Below are positions 50,601-60,092 of a stretch of 64,000 nucleotides of DNA, in pieces. Source of the stretch: Xiphydria camelus (taxonomy: Eukaryota; Arthropoda; Insecta; Hymenoptera; Xiphydriidae). A program made the translations under genes and the position numbers. Every line of letters begins with the position of its first letter. The first letter of the stretch is position 1. Below the pieces are notes generated by a model. That model did no database searches. It saw only the letters and a program-made list of their open reading frames with translations, and was not told the DNA's origin. The DNA is taken from positions 23,212,387 to 23,276,386 of the forward strand of contig OY783195.1 of NCBI GenBank assembly GCA_963678675.1. The letters run 5' to 3'.

Positions 50601-52140
50601 GTAAGAAATTGTTAATCATCAAAGATATACCTGATAGGTATATCTTTTAAGATTTTCTTACATATAATATTTTCATGTGACTTCCTGTAAGACACAGCTA
50701 AATCAAAAGATAACTCTTGTATGAAGCTTGCAAATTTAATATATCATGTGAGTCTTTGTACGAATTGTTCGTGCATGATCCTGTGTCTTCCTGTTCCAAT
50801 TCTCTACAAGAATTTTCTTGGATGATCGTGCAAGTTCTTGCATACATTTTCTTGCAGGAAGTTTCGGTAATATGTGTAACTTTTGTAGAAAATGTGTAAC
50901 TTTTGGAGAATAAATATCAATCCATCGCGCCGCTCTATGAATAACGTCAAATATTTAAGCAGATTTTAAATACAAGGATATACAAAAGAATAAAATGGGA
51001 TACCTAGTCGTAGGGGTAGCCATGCTCTGATCATGACAGTCGAAGATCTTTATGACCCTTGGAAATGGTGCATAACTGTCTCTATAGCGAAATTAACCCG
51101 CCTTACTCCAGTGTATATCCCCGAACACCTGATATAAAATTCAAACGCCATATTCACGAAACGTCGTTTATTGTTAGCCGATGAATAAATAAACTAGCTA
51201 TCGGGATTAAAATGAAAAATATCGGAAAGAACGATGGAAATTACTCTCACAAATTTAATAAAAATTTTGATTAATGATTAACCAACAATAATGCACGAAA
51301 CAGTATAATACAGTCCACAAAATTAGACGATCGTAATTCCGACTGAATTCCCGAGAAAGTTCCTTCCGATTTTATTTATTTTGAACCCGAATGATAAGAA
51401 TCTCTAGTTTATTTGTGAAAGTTAATTGAAGTCAGAAGCCTGGAATCTTGATAGTAATAATAGGATTTCCCACATTCGATTAAAATTAAATCAAAGTTCT
51501 ATCCAAAGCGATTTCACTGTTGAATTCAACTTCAGAAGTTATTAAACGATCGTAAAGCCAGAATCGTATGAGAATTACGAATGAAAATCGCTCGTTTAAA
51601 CCAATCGGAGATAAATTTGCAAGTTCTCGTTACCCTACTTTCAATTCAGCTTCAATTTAGATTAAATTGGAGTCAGAACTCTCGGCCCTTATTCAATTTC
51701 AAATAGATGTTCGATTCGGTAACCTTCGCGCATTGTCGAATCTATAACTAACATCGTAAAAATGGAACACGACTCACATTTTGACAGTATTTTCTAATAA
51801 AAAAATGTTTAATGTAAACAAATGGGCATATAAAATAGTTGCGCTTATCTTTGAAGACATACATAAATGTAAGATGACTTATCTGCTTGTAGGGGCGGCT
51901 ATGCGCCATTCCTAGCAGCCACGAAGATCCGTTGACTGCCGGGATTGGCGTAGGGTTGCCCCTACGATCAGGTAACCCAACTTACTTATGTGTAAATTCT
52001 AAGACAAATGGTATATGAAGAATTCAGCGAAAAAAATAATAATAATAAATATAATTGTTGCAGGCAGTGCACCGGAGCGCATCGAAGGATGGCTTCAATT
52101 GGCAGCAGCTGCCGTATTGGGGCTGCGCTACCTGAGATAA
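35483..52140 (+). CDS. Beaten-path (beat) family Ig-domain protein, 5'-incomplete
   Basis: Five coding exons join in frame: 35483-35694, 40142-40277, 42539-42672, 49313-49544 and 52064-52140 (TAA), all with AG/GT borders. They give about 262 residues. The first Ig-like domain (exons 1-2) has its cysteines in VTITCQYDL and GRYGCEVSADAPSFHT, the latter being a Beat hallmark with VFRYVPKEMPP before it. The second domain (exons 3-4) has GNCTVPPGNPP, VTWMVNGLPV and HISCRANVF. Three N-glycosylation sequons (NVT, NAS, NVT) cluster near residues 155-175 of the visible part. The C-terminus ends in a short hydrophobic run (LQLAAAAVLGL), possibly a GPI or membrane anchor. Beat proteins are neuronal ligands of Side-family receptors in axon guidance and synapse choice. 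The first visible codon is split, so an upstream exon with the signal peptide is missing. Which paralogue this is cannot be decided. The tryptophan expected in the VKWYK stretch reads leucine here. Confidence 0.88.
35695..40141 (+). other. beat intron, 4.4 kb
   Basis: Mostly unremarkable AT-rich DNA. It contains a short TTAA-bordered MITE at 39437-39526, and two similar blocks in the same orientation beginning TTAACC at about 38682 and 38931. The 95-residue frame at 37312-37599 has no recognisable domain and is not called. Confidence 0.6.
39437..39526 (+). mobile_element. piggyBac-like mini-MITE, copy 1
   Basis: TTAACCCTCCGTTGGTAAGG at the left is answered by CATCTTACTAACGCAGGGT at the right, with about 45 bp between. 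The same element occurs inverted at 47463-47552. The TTAA border and CCCT start fit piggyBac-type elements; the right TTAA is degraded in this copy. Confidence 0.65.
40142..40277 (+). CDS. beat exon B, second half of Ig domain 1
   Basis: Acceptor TACTTTTAG ends at 40141 and donor GTGAGT starts at 40278. The exon opens in phase 0, so its first codon ATG is internal, and ends with one base of a split codon. It encodes VVKDVQFDLAGRYGCEVSAD and the APSFHT block typical of Beat proteins. Confidence 0.88.
40923..41085. mobile_element. TA-bordered MITE
   Basis: CTCTCTTAATCTAAATAAGT at the left is matched by ACTGATTCAGATTAAGAGAG at the right. TA lies outside both ends. The interior is rich in short CACTGA/TCAGTG words. 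Its right TA is also the left TA of the next element. Confidence 0.75.
41084..41240 (+). mobile_element. TACACTGTAAA MITE, copy 1
   Basis: It begins TACACTGTAAAAAATTTTGC and ends CACTTTTTTACTGTGTA. The interior includes CCACTTTTGGTGTTAGATAA. A second, inverted copy with the same interior lies at 47803-47955. It abuts the preceding MITE at a shared TA. Confidence 0.8.
41338..41571. mobile_element. PIF/Harbinger-like MITE
   Basis: This 234-bp element has inverted ends of about 50 bp (GGCTACGGTTATAGTGGATG on the left, its complement on the right). It is bordered by TAA on both sides (41335-41337 and 41572-41574), the three-base TWA duplication of PIF/Harbinger elements. No coding sequence. Confidence 0.8.
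42539..42672 (+). CDS. beat exon C, first half of Ig domain 2
   Basis: Acceptor AATTTCAG ends at 42538 and donor GTAACT starts at 42673. It completes the split codon from exon B and ends in phase 0. It encodes the RGNCTVPPGNPPANVTW block with the cysteine and tryptophan of the second Ig-like domain. Confidence 0.85.
42841..43104. mobile_element. TIR MITE
   Basis: The left end TATCTGTACCCTGGAATAGA followed by AAGGGCGGATGTCC is matched on the right by GGACAACCGCCC, then TTTCTATTCCAAGGTACAGA, ending at about 43104. It is non-coding and TA-rich at the borders. Confidence 0.75.
43393..44341. mobile_element. TIR element with ACTGAGAAAAA ends
   Basis: ATACTGAGAAAAAAGAATAG at the left and CATTTTTCTCAGTGTA at the right form short inverted ends about 950 bp apart. 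The interior is AT-rich and non-coding. The terminal signature is shared with 9926, 15955 and 25234-26296. Confidence 0.5.
45252..45345. repeat. 94-bp palindromic hairpin
   Basis: CTGTAAATGGATTCCGATTC at the left is the near complement of GAATCCGAATCCATTTACAG at the right, and the centre reads GGGAACGTCCC. Virtually no loop is left. It is a minimal fold-back element; frames on both strands over it mirror each other. Confidence 0.8.
46197..47341. mobile_element. Possible TTAA-bordered (piggyBac-like) element
   Basis: Starts TTAACCCTCCGTGG and ends AAAGGGTTAA; only the terminal TTAACCCT is inverted. There is no transposase. The spacing may be coincidental. Confidence 0.35.
47463..47552 (-). 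mobile_element. piggyBac-like mini-MITE, copy 2
   Basis: Inverted copy of 39437-39526, with TTAA intact on both sides (TTAACCCTGCGTTAGTAAGG start, ACCAACGGAGGGTTAA end). Confidence 0.75.
47803..47955 (-). mobile_element. TACACTGTAAA MITE, copy 2
   Basis: Inverted copy of 41084-41240, sharing TTATCTAACACCAAAAGTGG in complement and AACACCACTATTTTACTG at the other end. Confidence 0.8.
48122..48383. mobile_element. TIR MITE with TCTCTAACGTTAGG ends
   Basis: Left TCTCTAACGTTAGGTAATAG, then GGACTTAAGT. Right ACTTATAAGTCC, then CTATTACCTAACATTAGAGA. It is 262 bp and non-coding. Confidence 0.8.
49313..49544 (+). CDS. beat exon D, second half of Ig domain 2
   Basis: Acceptor GCTGTTGCAG ends at 49312 and donor GTAATG starts at 49545. 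The exon opens in phase 0 (VNASSVTNVTAR) and ends one base into a codon. It encodes the distal cysteine in GRLHISCRANVFQ. Confidence 0.85.
49878..50252. repeat. CCCAGATAG-ended element filled with CAAC/GTTG words
   Basis: AACCCAGATAGTCCCC at the left and GGCTATCTGGG at the right are inverted. Between them, variants of GCAACTTGTTG and CAACAGTTG recur about every 20-40 bp (for example GTTGCTGAC, GCAACAAGG, CGGCAACTG, AACAACTGTT, GCAAGTTGC). It is non-coding. Confidence 0.55.
50333..50910. repeat. Patch of AAGATC / TGTAAGA words
   Basis: Variants of AAGATCnT, TGTAAGAT and their complements (ATCTTACA, GATCTTGC) recur across about 575 bp. No clear terminal repeats were found. It resembles the word-saturated patches elsewhere in the window but with its own vocabulary. 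Confidence 0.45.
51860..51991. mobile_element. Palindromic MITE with GTAGGGGC core
   Basis: The left arm (ACATAAATGTAAG, then CTTGTAGGGGCGGCTATGCG) matches in inverted order the right arm (GGCGTAGGGTTGCCCCTACG, then CTTACTTATGT). Related half-copies appear at about 48008 (TTACCTGATTGTAGGGGC on the plus strand from 48000) and 51002 (TACCTAGTCGTAGGGG). Confidence 0.7.
52064..52140 (+). CDS. beat exon E, C-terminus and stop
   Basis: Acceptor ATTGTTGCAG ends at 52063. The exon completes the split glycine codon and reads SAPERIEGWLQLAAAAVLGL, then RYLR and TAA at 52138-52140. The hydrophobic run is short for a transmembrane helix; a GPI-anchor signal is possible. Confidence 0.8.
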
Positions 52141-52712
52141 CATTGAAGTACCGTCATCTGATTTCACACGTTCGACTGTACCGAGAGGGGAGAGGAGTAA
52201 ATTGTTTGTAAAATTTTGGAAATATGAGAAAAAAGAAAACACCTTTTGTTGAAACATTACCGTGCGTATGTTATTCGTGTAAATAGGATAATTTAGTGAC
52301 CTGTACGTGTAAGCAATGTATGCCCCCGCGTCGCACGTATTGACGAGTTTGTAAACTAACGATAAGTGGTACATATTTAGGTACTGTGTCGAGCCGATGA
52401 TAACGTCTCGCGCCTACTCGTCGGGCGTTATACTTGCTAGGTGTCGTACGGTATTTCGTATCCTGAGGCAATTGATTTGTAACGACCCTTGAAATGCCGC
52501 GATAAACGGCGCGCGAGCGCGCGCGTCTATATCGACTCCTAGCGAAATGTTGTCGTCTCCGATAAAGTCTGATTTCGATGATATCGAAATACATGATTAC
52601 CCCCCTGATATTACAATTTAATTTTCATAAATAAAGAAAGAGCTATTACCAGAAAGGGGACTTTATATATTGTTTCCATTTTACTTTTACACGTTGTAAT
52701 TAAGATCGTCTC
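52141..52712 (+). other. beat 3' untranslated region and flank
   Basis: No coding sequence. The first canonical AATAAA downstream of the stop is at 52630-52635, implying a 3' UTR of about 0.5 kb. A CpG-rich stretch at 52390-52560 gives a spurious minus-strand frame. Confidence 0.5.
52630..52635 (+). terminator. Candidate polyadenylation signal of beat
   Basis: AATAAA about 490 bases after the beat stop codon. Confidence 0.5.
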
Positions 52713-52714
52713 TA

Positions 52715-52884
52715 TACCGAATGTCGCACGGGAAACCGATCAGGGGGCCTTCTGAACTTCTCTGAATTTGACTTCAGCAGTACTTGGACGGTGCTCGAGT
52801 GACTCATAAATTGCACTGCGGAAGTCAAATTCAGAGAAATTCAGAAGGCCCCCGCCTGATCGGTTTCCCGTGCGACATTCGGTA
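52715..52884. mobile_element. Palindromic MITE of the 2599-4088 family
   Basis: Starts TACCGAATGTCGCACGGGAA and ends with the complement, flanked by TA (52713-52714, 52885-52886). Its interior carries TTTGACTTCAGC and GGTGCTCGAGTGACT, shared with the left arm of the 2599-4088 palindrome. It is 170 bp and non-coding. Confidence 0.8.
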
Positions 52885-52886
52885 TA

Positions 52887-53623
52887 TTAACCACCTCATC
52901 CCCCTTCCCCCTTAATAGATGAAATAAATAGATTTAGTTAGGAACCGATTAGTTGAGATACTGTCACATAACTATAGATAATTGCAGTCATCGAATCACT
53001 CTTAGTTACTTACCAAATCAATATATTTTTGAAAAGGAAAATCTGTTTATTTATTTGAACTTTCGTCTGAGAATTATCAATAAGTATATTTCACGATCGC
53101 TCTCCAGAAATTAAAGTAGCGCAAAGTTTAGCAAATATCCGTAATCCATCAAATTCGATTGGAGGAACCCGCCCATTTAAAAAGAGGAGGGTAAAGTATA
53201 CAGTGCGTAATTCAAATAAGCTTTCGTCTACCGTGAATCGCTTTCGACGTAAAAAGGAATATTAGAAAATTTGCGTTGACAACGATGATACATGAGTAAT
53301 GTAAAAACCTCTATTTTATATATATCAATTACTTCCAATTAAATTAATTCGATATTTAAATATTATCTTCACAAAAACAGGGTGAACATCTGTCGTAATA
53401 AAAGATATAACAACAGAACGTTGATGTAATGAATGTAAGGATTAAATGCTATTAACGATTAAGTTTCATCCGTAAAAGCATTTGGTGAGATATTAAACGA
53501 AGGACAAACAGGACTTGTCCTTGAAATGAGTCATCTCGAATTTCAAGTACAAGAATTGTACCGAATGAATAGAGTTTTAAGAGCAAATAAATTCCGTAAA
53601 TAGTTTGTTCAATATTCACTCAT
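52887..53623. other. Intergenic, 3' side of prefoldin 5
   Basis: Non-coding AT-rich DNA between the MITE and the prefoldin stop codon. It presumably includes the prefoldin 3' UTR; no clear AATAAA on the minus strand near the stop was found. Confidence 0.4.
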
Positions 53624-54902
53624 TCAAGCCCGTTCCGCAAGCTCCTTTTGCGCAGCCATTTGTTCTTTCATTTTTAATTCCATCACAGCCTTTGTAGCAT
53701 CCCTAATTTCACATTTCTCGTAACCTAACACCTCAATTTTCTTCATCTGCTCGGTAACGTACGCCACCCTTCTTTTGAAGTAATCTTTAGCATCCTCGAC
53801 GTCCTTTTCCGCAAAATATCCAGTTCCAATATCGACGAGCACTTTATCCGTGTTTGACAATTTTCCTGCCACGTAAATAGAATCCGTAAGAGGCACCATA
53901 ACTTCTTTCCCTGTAACAAAAAAATGATCATGTATCACAAAATCATTATCCTTCTTTCTCGTCGTTCTCTTAAATGTCTACGGAATATCCCAAATAACAC
54001 GTCTGTTTCAAAGGCGTCTAAAGGATGTCTACTTTGGCATGCCGCAGATGATTATTTGAAGTCACCAAAAAGACGTCTACTTTGGGATGCTTGTACGGAC
54101 ATACAAAAAGTTATCTTAGACGCTTTTTAGACGTCCCAAAAAGAGTTCCCTAAAAGAAAACTTACAGATACATCCCAAATAGCACACGAGTTAAAAAACG
54201 TCTTTAAGTCATCTTCAAGACGCCTTACGTCTCACTTTCAAGCAACTTTTAGTCATAAGTCGTCTTAAAGACATCTTCAAATGATAAAAGTACTCTGAAA
54301 GTGAGTCATAAGACGTGCTAAAGACTACTTAGAAACGTCTTTTGGCTTTGTGCTATCTGGAGTCGGAAATATCTAGAAGATATCTTTTTCACCTGTTCAA
54401 AAGAAAATTTTTAGCTGTAAATATAAGATGCCTTTTAGACATCCCGAAGGAGACTTCTAAAAGACAAATTACGGACACGCCGGAGACGTCTAAAAGGCGG
54501 GACATTAGACGCGATTTGCGGTACAACTAAAAGATATTCGTGACTCTGGGGACGTCTTTTCGGTAACTTCCGGACGACTCCGTCTTATTTGGGATACGAT
54601 ATCCGGTCGATGTCCTAACCTATACGTCGACATTCTCCAACGAATCAAGTTTACTCTGTCGATGGTAAAATGGGATAAATTGATAACGGACTCTTACCCT
54701 GGTTTGCCGGAGTAATCTTGTCAAGACTAATGCCAGATACTTGGAATTTGTTTTGCGCAATTTTTAACGTTTGCAAAGAATCATGGAAAACGACGAGTTC
54801 TTGCTCAATCTGCTGCTTCAGTTGTGTAAGTTGTTGCCAGTTTAGCTTTGTTATGTTGAGTTTTTCCAAAGACGGTGGCTTTTTTATCGGATTCGTCGAC
54901 AT
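53624..54902 (-). CDS. PFDN5: Prefoldin subunit 5
   Basis: Two exons on the minus strand, 54902-54698 and 53910-53624, join at CCAGG|GTAAGAG and TTGTTACAG|GG to give 163 residues, close to the usual 150-160. The first exon holds the N-terminal helix (LNITKLNWQQLTQLKQQIEQ, about residues 15-34). The second holds the conserved beta-hairpin core (KEVMVPLTDSIYVAGKL, then VLVDIGTGYFAEK, about 70-105) and the C-terminal coiled-coil helix. Prefoldin 5 is an alpha-class subunit of the hexameric prefoldin chaperone, which hands nascent actin and tubulin to the TRiC/CCT chaperonin in the cytosol. The start is the ATG at 54902-54900, with an in-frame extension of about 14 residues before the usual N-terminus. 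The 787-bp intron is largely filled by a MITE. The gene is divergent from the centrobin-like gene. Confidence 0.93.
53986..54596. mobile_element. MITE in the prefoldin intron, saturated with AGACGTCT words
   Basis: Inverted ends TATCCCAAATAA (53986) and TTATTTGGGATA (ending 54596). The interior repeats AGACGTCT variants well over ten times (for example 54073, 54129, 54197, 54327, 54483, 54550). A second pair of related ends, CCCAAATAGCACA at about 54175 and TGTGCTATCTGG at about 54349, suggests a nested relative. It occupies about 78% of the intron. Confidence 0.75.
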
Positions 54903-55888
54903 TTTTACTTTTTTACTATCTCAAGCACTCCTAACCGAATAAACGTCGCGTTATAATGCTCTCGTTCCGACAATGTGACCAAACATGGAGATACGATACG
55001 TAAACTATAAAAATTAAAGACTGTAAACCTAAAATATTGTGACGGCGCTACAGATGAGGGCAGCACATACCGAGAGATTTATCAGAAGGTAAGTTATCGA
55101 CGTAGTCTATATACCGGGTGATTTTCAGAAACTCATTTGAATACCTAGACCAACGAGCGAATAATTCAATTTGATAGTCAATGTGAAATAGAGAAGTTCA
55201 GGTTCTCTATTACAAACAATACTAGACTCTTATACTCTGAACTTTTTTAATATTAGTCAAATTTTGATCCGCTTCTTATCTTGGCCCTAGGTACATGACA
55301 ATTTTTACCTCATACGCGATATAATTTGTTCCCTATATTATTATTATTTAGATAACAAAGATTTACCAAATTCAAATAACTGTACTCTAAAGACTATATT
55401 ATTATGCCTGCAATGGATCAGTTATGATTAACTAATCCTTTTTAAATTCCGAATTATTGGAACGATAATTCGCGCCACACGCGTAAAATCCTACGCGTTG
55501 TTGGTTCGATTGAAACTGCCACTTGCTCCTAGGCGCGGTATGAACGCCTTTTGCTGGGCGTCCTACTGTCTGTCCATTATTTATTTTTGTGTGTTGACTG
55601 TTTCGTGTTACGCGATTATTTACAGTAGTCTGTAAAAGAACGCGGAATAACAATAGTTTAGACTACGAGAAGAATAGTGTACTTTCATGTTCTGTCCCTT
55701 CTGTCAGAATAATGTAAGTAATTCACGTGGTAAAGAACTAACCTATCATTGCTAATAAAACACTAAATTTCCTGTTCTATTACCTCTTTCAGAGTGGACA
55801 AGTCGCAATAAACAGTAAGGCATTTATCGATGGTGTACGCTTTTAATTGGATAATTTCTACGATGGTACGAGGGAAAATAGATGGATA
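54903..55888. promoter_or_regulatory. Shared upstream region of prefoldin 5 and the centrobin-like gene
   Basis: The two start codons face away from each other across 986 bp. AG at 55791-55792 after TTACCTCTTTC is a good acceptor and may begin the centrobin exon that contains the start codon, implying an upstream non-coding exon. No TATA box was identified. A degraded retroelement-like frame lies at 55432-55653 on the minus strand. Confidence 0.45.
55432..55653 (-). pseudogene. Possible degenerate retrotransposon Gag zinc-knuckle fragment
   Basis: A 73-residue frame without an ATG ends in FYACGANYRSNNSEFKKD. The layout resembles the CCHC knuckle of Gypsy-type Gag proteins (CxxC-G-x-x-H-x4-C), but at three of the four metal-ligand positions other residues stand (F, Y and S). 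It would be a non-functional fossil. No long terminal repeats or polymerase sequence accompany it. It may equally be a chance frame. Confidence 0.3.
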
Positions 55889-58800
55889 ATGAGCGAATCC
55901 GATGATACGGATGTTTTACTTTTAATCCCCCCTGATTTATTCCTCGTACCATCCTCAGACTCCGATGATTCCGATTTTCACGAAAGAGCGGGATACGGTG
56001 GCGGAGGACCTGGGGTCGTTTCAGAGCTTGTAGAGCATATGCAGTCTTTAGAGAGCAGAATCTCTGCTATCGAATCTAAGGATAACAGCTTAGATGTGTC
56101 TTTATTAAACAATTCTATAGACTCGCAAATACGGGCGCCTTATTACACTCCGCTTAAGCACAAGCAATCGCTGGCGAGAAATAAACTCTCCATGAGTCAG
56201 ACGCCGAGTCTACAAAACACTCCCATAAAGAACCGCCAAGCTCTGTCTGTCCCGTCGACTCCAAGCAGTTATCAACCATCAAACCGTACTAATCCAACCC
56301 GAAATGACGTGAAACTCGTTCGACGTACCTTTGCAAGTGGCGATACTAATCTAATTAACGCTATCTCACAACCCTGGAACAAGCATGCCGAGCTAACATC
56401 ATTCTCCGAACCCTGCATTCTAAGTTCCGTCCCTCGAAGCGCAGGATTCCCGCATGCTATCACAGTAACCCCTGAAAAGGAAATTTGTTTTGCTATGCAG
56501 CACGATAATGACTCTAGAGAGAATAATTCGTGTGCAAAGCTTTACAAACAACACGACTCCCTGACATCCACGCCAAATTTACATCAAAAACCAATAGGAA
56601 GATATCAACTGGATCCAAAATTTGTGAAGGACATGAAACTGTCGGAAGTTGACGAATTGCTGCATGAAATGGAGGCTACGGAAACGGAATTGGCTAAAAG
56701 AATCAGCAACGCTGGTTCACACCAGTTCCTTCTCGGCCGAAATCACCACTTGGAAACCATTCAAAGCGCCAGAGATGCGGAAATGAACGAATGGGAAATG
56801 CCTCAAAGACGCCAGTCCTCTCCTCTGCACAAATTGGACCTCCAAATTGGCAACGCAGACGGGAAGAGCCAGAGTAGCGTAATACTCTCGACCTATGATA
56901 AAAGCGCGGATGCGTATCCTGATCTTTCTTTACCCGAGGATGATTCTTTGCAATTGAGCGATATGGAAAAAGTTGTATCAGAGTTTAGAACGTGGCAGCC
57001 GAGTACACCGCAGAAAAAAGCGGAACACGCAGAAATAGATGCAAGCGACACTAACAACGTAAGAAAGGGACTGGAAGAATCGACAGTTCAACCGACTGTA
57101 CTGTTTAGAGCTTCACAATCCGCAAGTACGGCATCCGAGCCGAAGCACCCTTGCGTAAATCCCGTTTGCGAAGGCAAAGAGAATGCACCCGTGATATCAC
57201 CATCAGATACTAGCAATTTAGATATAGCTCCACGAACTGTAGGAGAGTCCGCGAAATCTCGTTTATCGATACACCAGAAACAATCAGATATTGCTACGGA
57301 ATTATTACCACAAACATGTAGGAATCCCTATCACGCTAGTAACTTACAAAGCACCATCCATGAGATGCATGCAACGAACTCTTTAAGAAACACGAGTCAC
57401 GCTGCAACGAACACAGAGCCATGCTTAAGGTATATGCCGTTACCGTAATCCCTGATGCTTTCTCTGTTGCTTGTTGAATTTCAAAATTTAAAAAGAAAAA
57501 AGTGTTTTAAATGAAACTTTATTGTTCTTCAGAATGTCGCAACGCCTTTTCACGCTCTCTGATTTTTGGGATAACAGTACGGGTAAGTCCCAAGAGGAGA
57601 TGCTCCGAATGAAATTGGAGGAAGAGAAATTTCGGAGAGAGGTACGGGCAGTATTTTTGTTGCATATAAATAGTAAAATCGGTAATCGTTAGTTGATATA
57701 TCTCAGTAATAATATTCTAACGTTGATCCACAGCACTGCGAACACCTCATTCAAGAACTTCAAAAACGACTTTTGGAACAGCAAGAGAAGGTAGCAGTCG
57801 CGATTAGAGTTGATAACGAAAAGAACGTCGCGATATCGCAATTTCAAAATGCCTGGTCTAAGCTAAAATTACGCTACCAAGTACTCGAAACCGAGCATCA
57901 AGATTTACAAAATACTTTGAAGAACATTACCGAGCGGCATCAGTCGGAAATCTCAGAATTCCAATGTCAAATAAAGCGATTCGAAGCCGAACTTTCTAAG
58001 GCTCTCGATTTGGCAGCCGGCTATAAGGAGAAGAGTGACACCGTGGTGAAAGAGAAATTAGACTTATTGAAAAATCACGCCGATGAATTAGAAAATTACA
58101 AATTATTGGTTCAGGAGGCAGAAAAGAGATACGACCAAATGAAAGGAGAGCGCACTAAAGTGTACGAAAAAAGTCAGCAGTTGGAGGAGGCGTTAAAAAC
58201 TGCTCAGCAGGAGTTGAACAGAGAGCGACTGAGAGGTGGTGAGGTCAGAAGTGAAATGGCTCTAATTCATAAAGCTTTAGATGCTTGCGAGGCAGAACTC
58301 ACGGTCCTCCGTCAGGAAAAGGAAAACCTACAACTTAAAGTGAAGGAAGAGACTCATAGGAACAGTATTCTAGAACAGAATAAGGCGTCGCTTCAAGCTA
58401 CAATAGAAGACTTAGAAACGGCTGAGGTATCTAACTTTTCATCTTCCATCTTCTCTACGGCATTTTGGACTCATTTACGTACAAGAAAAATATACTACTA
58501 ACGCGTTATACATTTTCCGGAAACAGAGAATAGCGAAGGATAAAACCCAGTCTCTTGCGGAGCAACAAGAGAAAGCAAAAGTTGAATTACGTGAAGTATA
58601 TCAAAAACAAGTTGATGACGTAGTAAAGGCAAAACTGCAAGAATTTCAGAGTCAACTTGACGCCGCTGAAACGGCTTTTCAAGCGGAATTAGAGACTAGA
58701 CAGCGAGCCATTGCTGAGTGTGCTGCTCGGAAAATCAAAAGTGTTATTGACAAGTATTAATCTTAAATTATTTAACGCTTTTTTCCATCGTCATACGGTG

Positions 58801-59945
58801 AATTGCAGTATACTCAATAGACTGTATAATCTAGTCGTCTCTTTTGCGTTTCATTGGTCGATTATAATATATTTCATATAATATTCAGACACCAGTTGGA
58901 AATAAATTTATTAGAGGAGAAACACAGAGAAGAGAAGCGCTTATGTGGCATTCAACTCGCTCAGTCTATGCAACAAACGTCGATGTTGGAAGCTCAATTA
59001 AATACACAACGTGCGACGAAAGCTCACTTGGCTGAGAAACTTCATTCCGTTATGCAAGAGCAGTGGCAGCAAGCGTTGCATATCATATCTGGTACGTCTT
59101 TTAACAACAGCCTATTATTGTTATATGTTTATCAACAAGATGCACGACATTTTTGGCGTTAACGATTTAAAAAACGTAATTAGGTTAATAGTTATAATCC
59201 CTATGTATGGTTAGTTTTTAGTATTGTAATTTCTAGGCGGCAATACAGAAAACTTGTCCCCGTTGCAAAAAATCAGTGCCGAAAAATTTTTTGAAATAAA
59301 AAACCCTAAGACTTACGACTCCATCGCAAATTGTTGTAACAAGGCCTATCAAGAGCCTATGAAATTGGAGTCGCAATCGATGCCCTCAATGGATATACAT
59401 ACATTTACTAATATGCAATCAAGGGGAGATCGAAATGATGGAGCAGTTACACCGGAAGAAACTCCCTTGACTAGTAGAAAGGGATCTAAGGATGATCTTC
59501 GTAGATATATTAAAATGGTAAATTACGACGTCAGTCTTCTCACAGATGAGTGACTTACGTCCTTGAAATGCCAACCACTATTTCCTGTTATGCAGATTTT
59601 AGATATGCAGCAACAGAAGGAAACGTTTTCCAAACCAAGATTCTCTGAAAATAGTCCAAGCCCAACTCCAGTTTGTAGAGAAGTTCCAAGGAAACATTAC
59701 ATGAAGAAAGAAGAAAACATGTTCAGTGAAGAAAGCATCCTGTGGCAACCGGCATCGGAGGTATCGCTTTTTTTGTCTTACCGGTGTATTATTTTCCAGT
59801 GAAAACAACGGCTAGTACGATACATTCAATAGTATCTCCGTTTTGTCTTCAGGTTTCTATTCCAGATATGACCGAGTACATACCCGTCTCTCAAAAGATG
59901 ACCCCTAAAGCGGACCAGCAAAGAACCAAACCGCCATGGAAATGA
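55889..59945 (+). CDS. CNTROB: Centrobin-like centriolar coiled-coil protein
   Basis: Eight exons join in frame: 55889-57429, 57533-57641, 57734-58426, 58527-58753, 58889-59091, 59237-59517, 59596-59760 and 59853-59945 (TGA), giving 1103 residues. The start is the ATG of MSESDDTDVLLLIPPDLF; upstream in-frame codons have only a TTG. Residues 1-510 are largely disordered, Ser/Thr-Pro rich, with short coiled coils near 44-63 and 249-275. Residues about 535-920 are one long coiled coil whose start (REHCEHLIQELQKRLLEQQE, then KVAVAIRVDNEK) closely resembles the matching segment of vertebrate centrobin. The tail (920-1103) is again S/T-P rich. Centrobin marks daughter centrioles, binds tubulin and supports centriole elongation; in fly neuroblasts it governs centrosome asymmetry under Polo control. 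S/T-P sites suggest mitotic kinase regulation here (inference). Another centrosomal coiled-coil protein is the main alternative. Confidence 0.8.
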
Positions 59946-60086
59946 TGTAATGCTCTCTGTATTATCATTGGCCGTACAAATGCATTGAACATTCCACATA
60001 ATTGTGCTTAAAACGCAGTAAACTAATTTTAACCAGATGTATTTTTATCTACGAATTTGTACAATCTTGTGATATTTCTTACACCG

Positions 60087-60092
60087 AATAAA
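60087..60092 (+). terminator. Candidate polyadenylation signal of the centrobin-like gene
   Basis: AATAAA 142 bases after the stop codon; a second AATAAA lies near 60141. Confidence 0.6.

Larger units (their letters stand above)
49545..52063 (+). other. beat intron, 2.5 kb
   Basis: Contains a CCCAGATAG-ended element (49878-50252), a patch of AAGATC/TGTAAG words (50333-50910) and a palindromic MITE (51860-51991). No exon is supported. Confidence 0.55.

Noticed and set aside
55847..55888. Upstream extension of the centrobin-like protein by 14 codons
   Set aside because: It would have to start at TTG; the first in-frame ATG is at 55889, and the protein sequence from there looks like a natural N-terminus.
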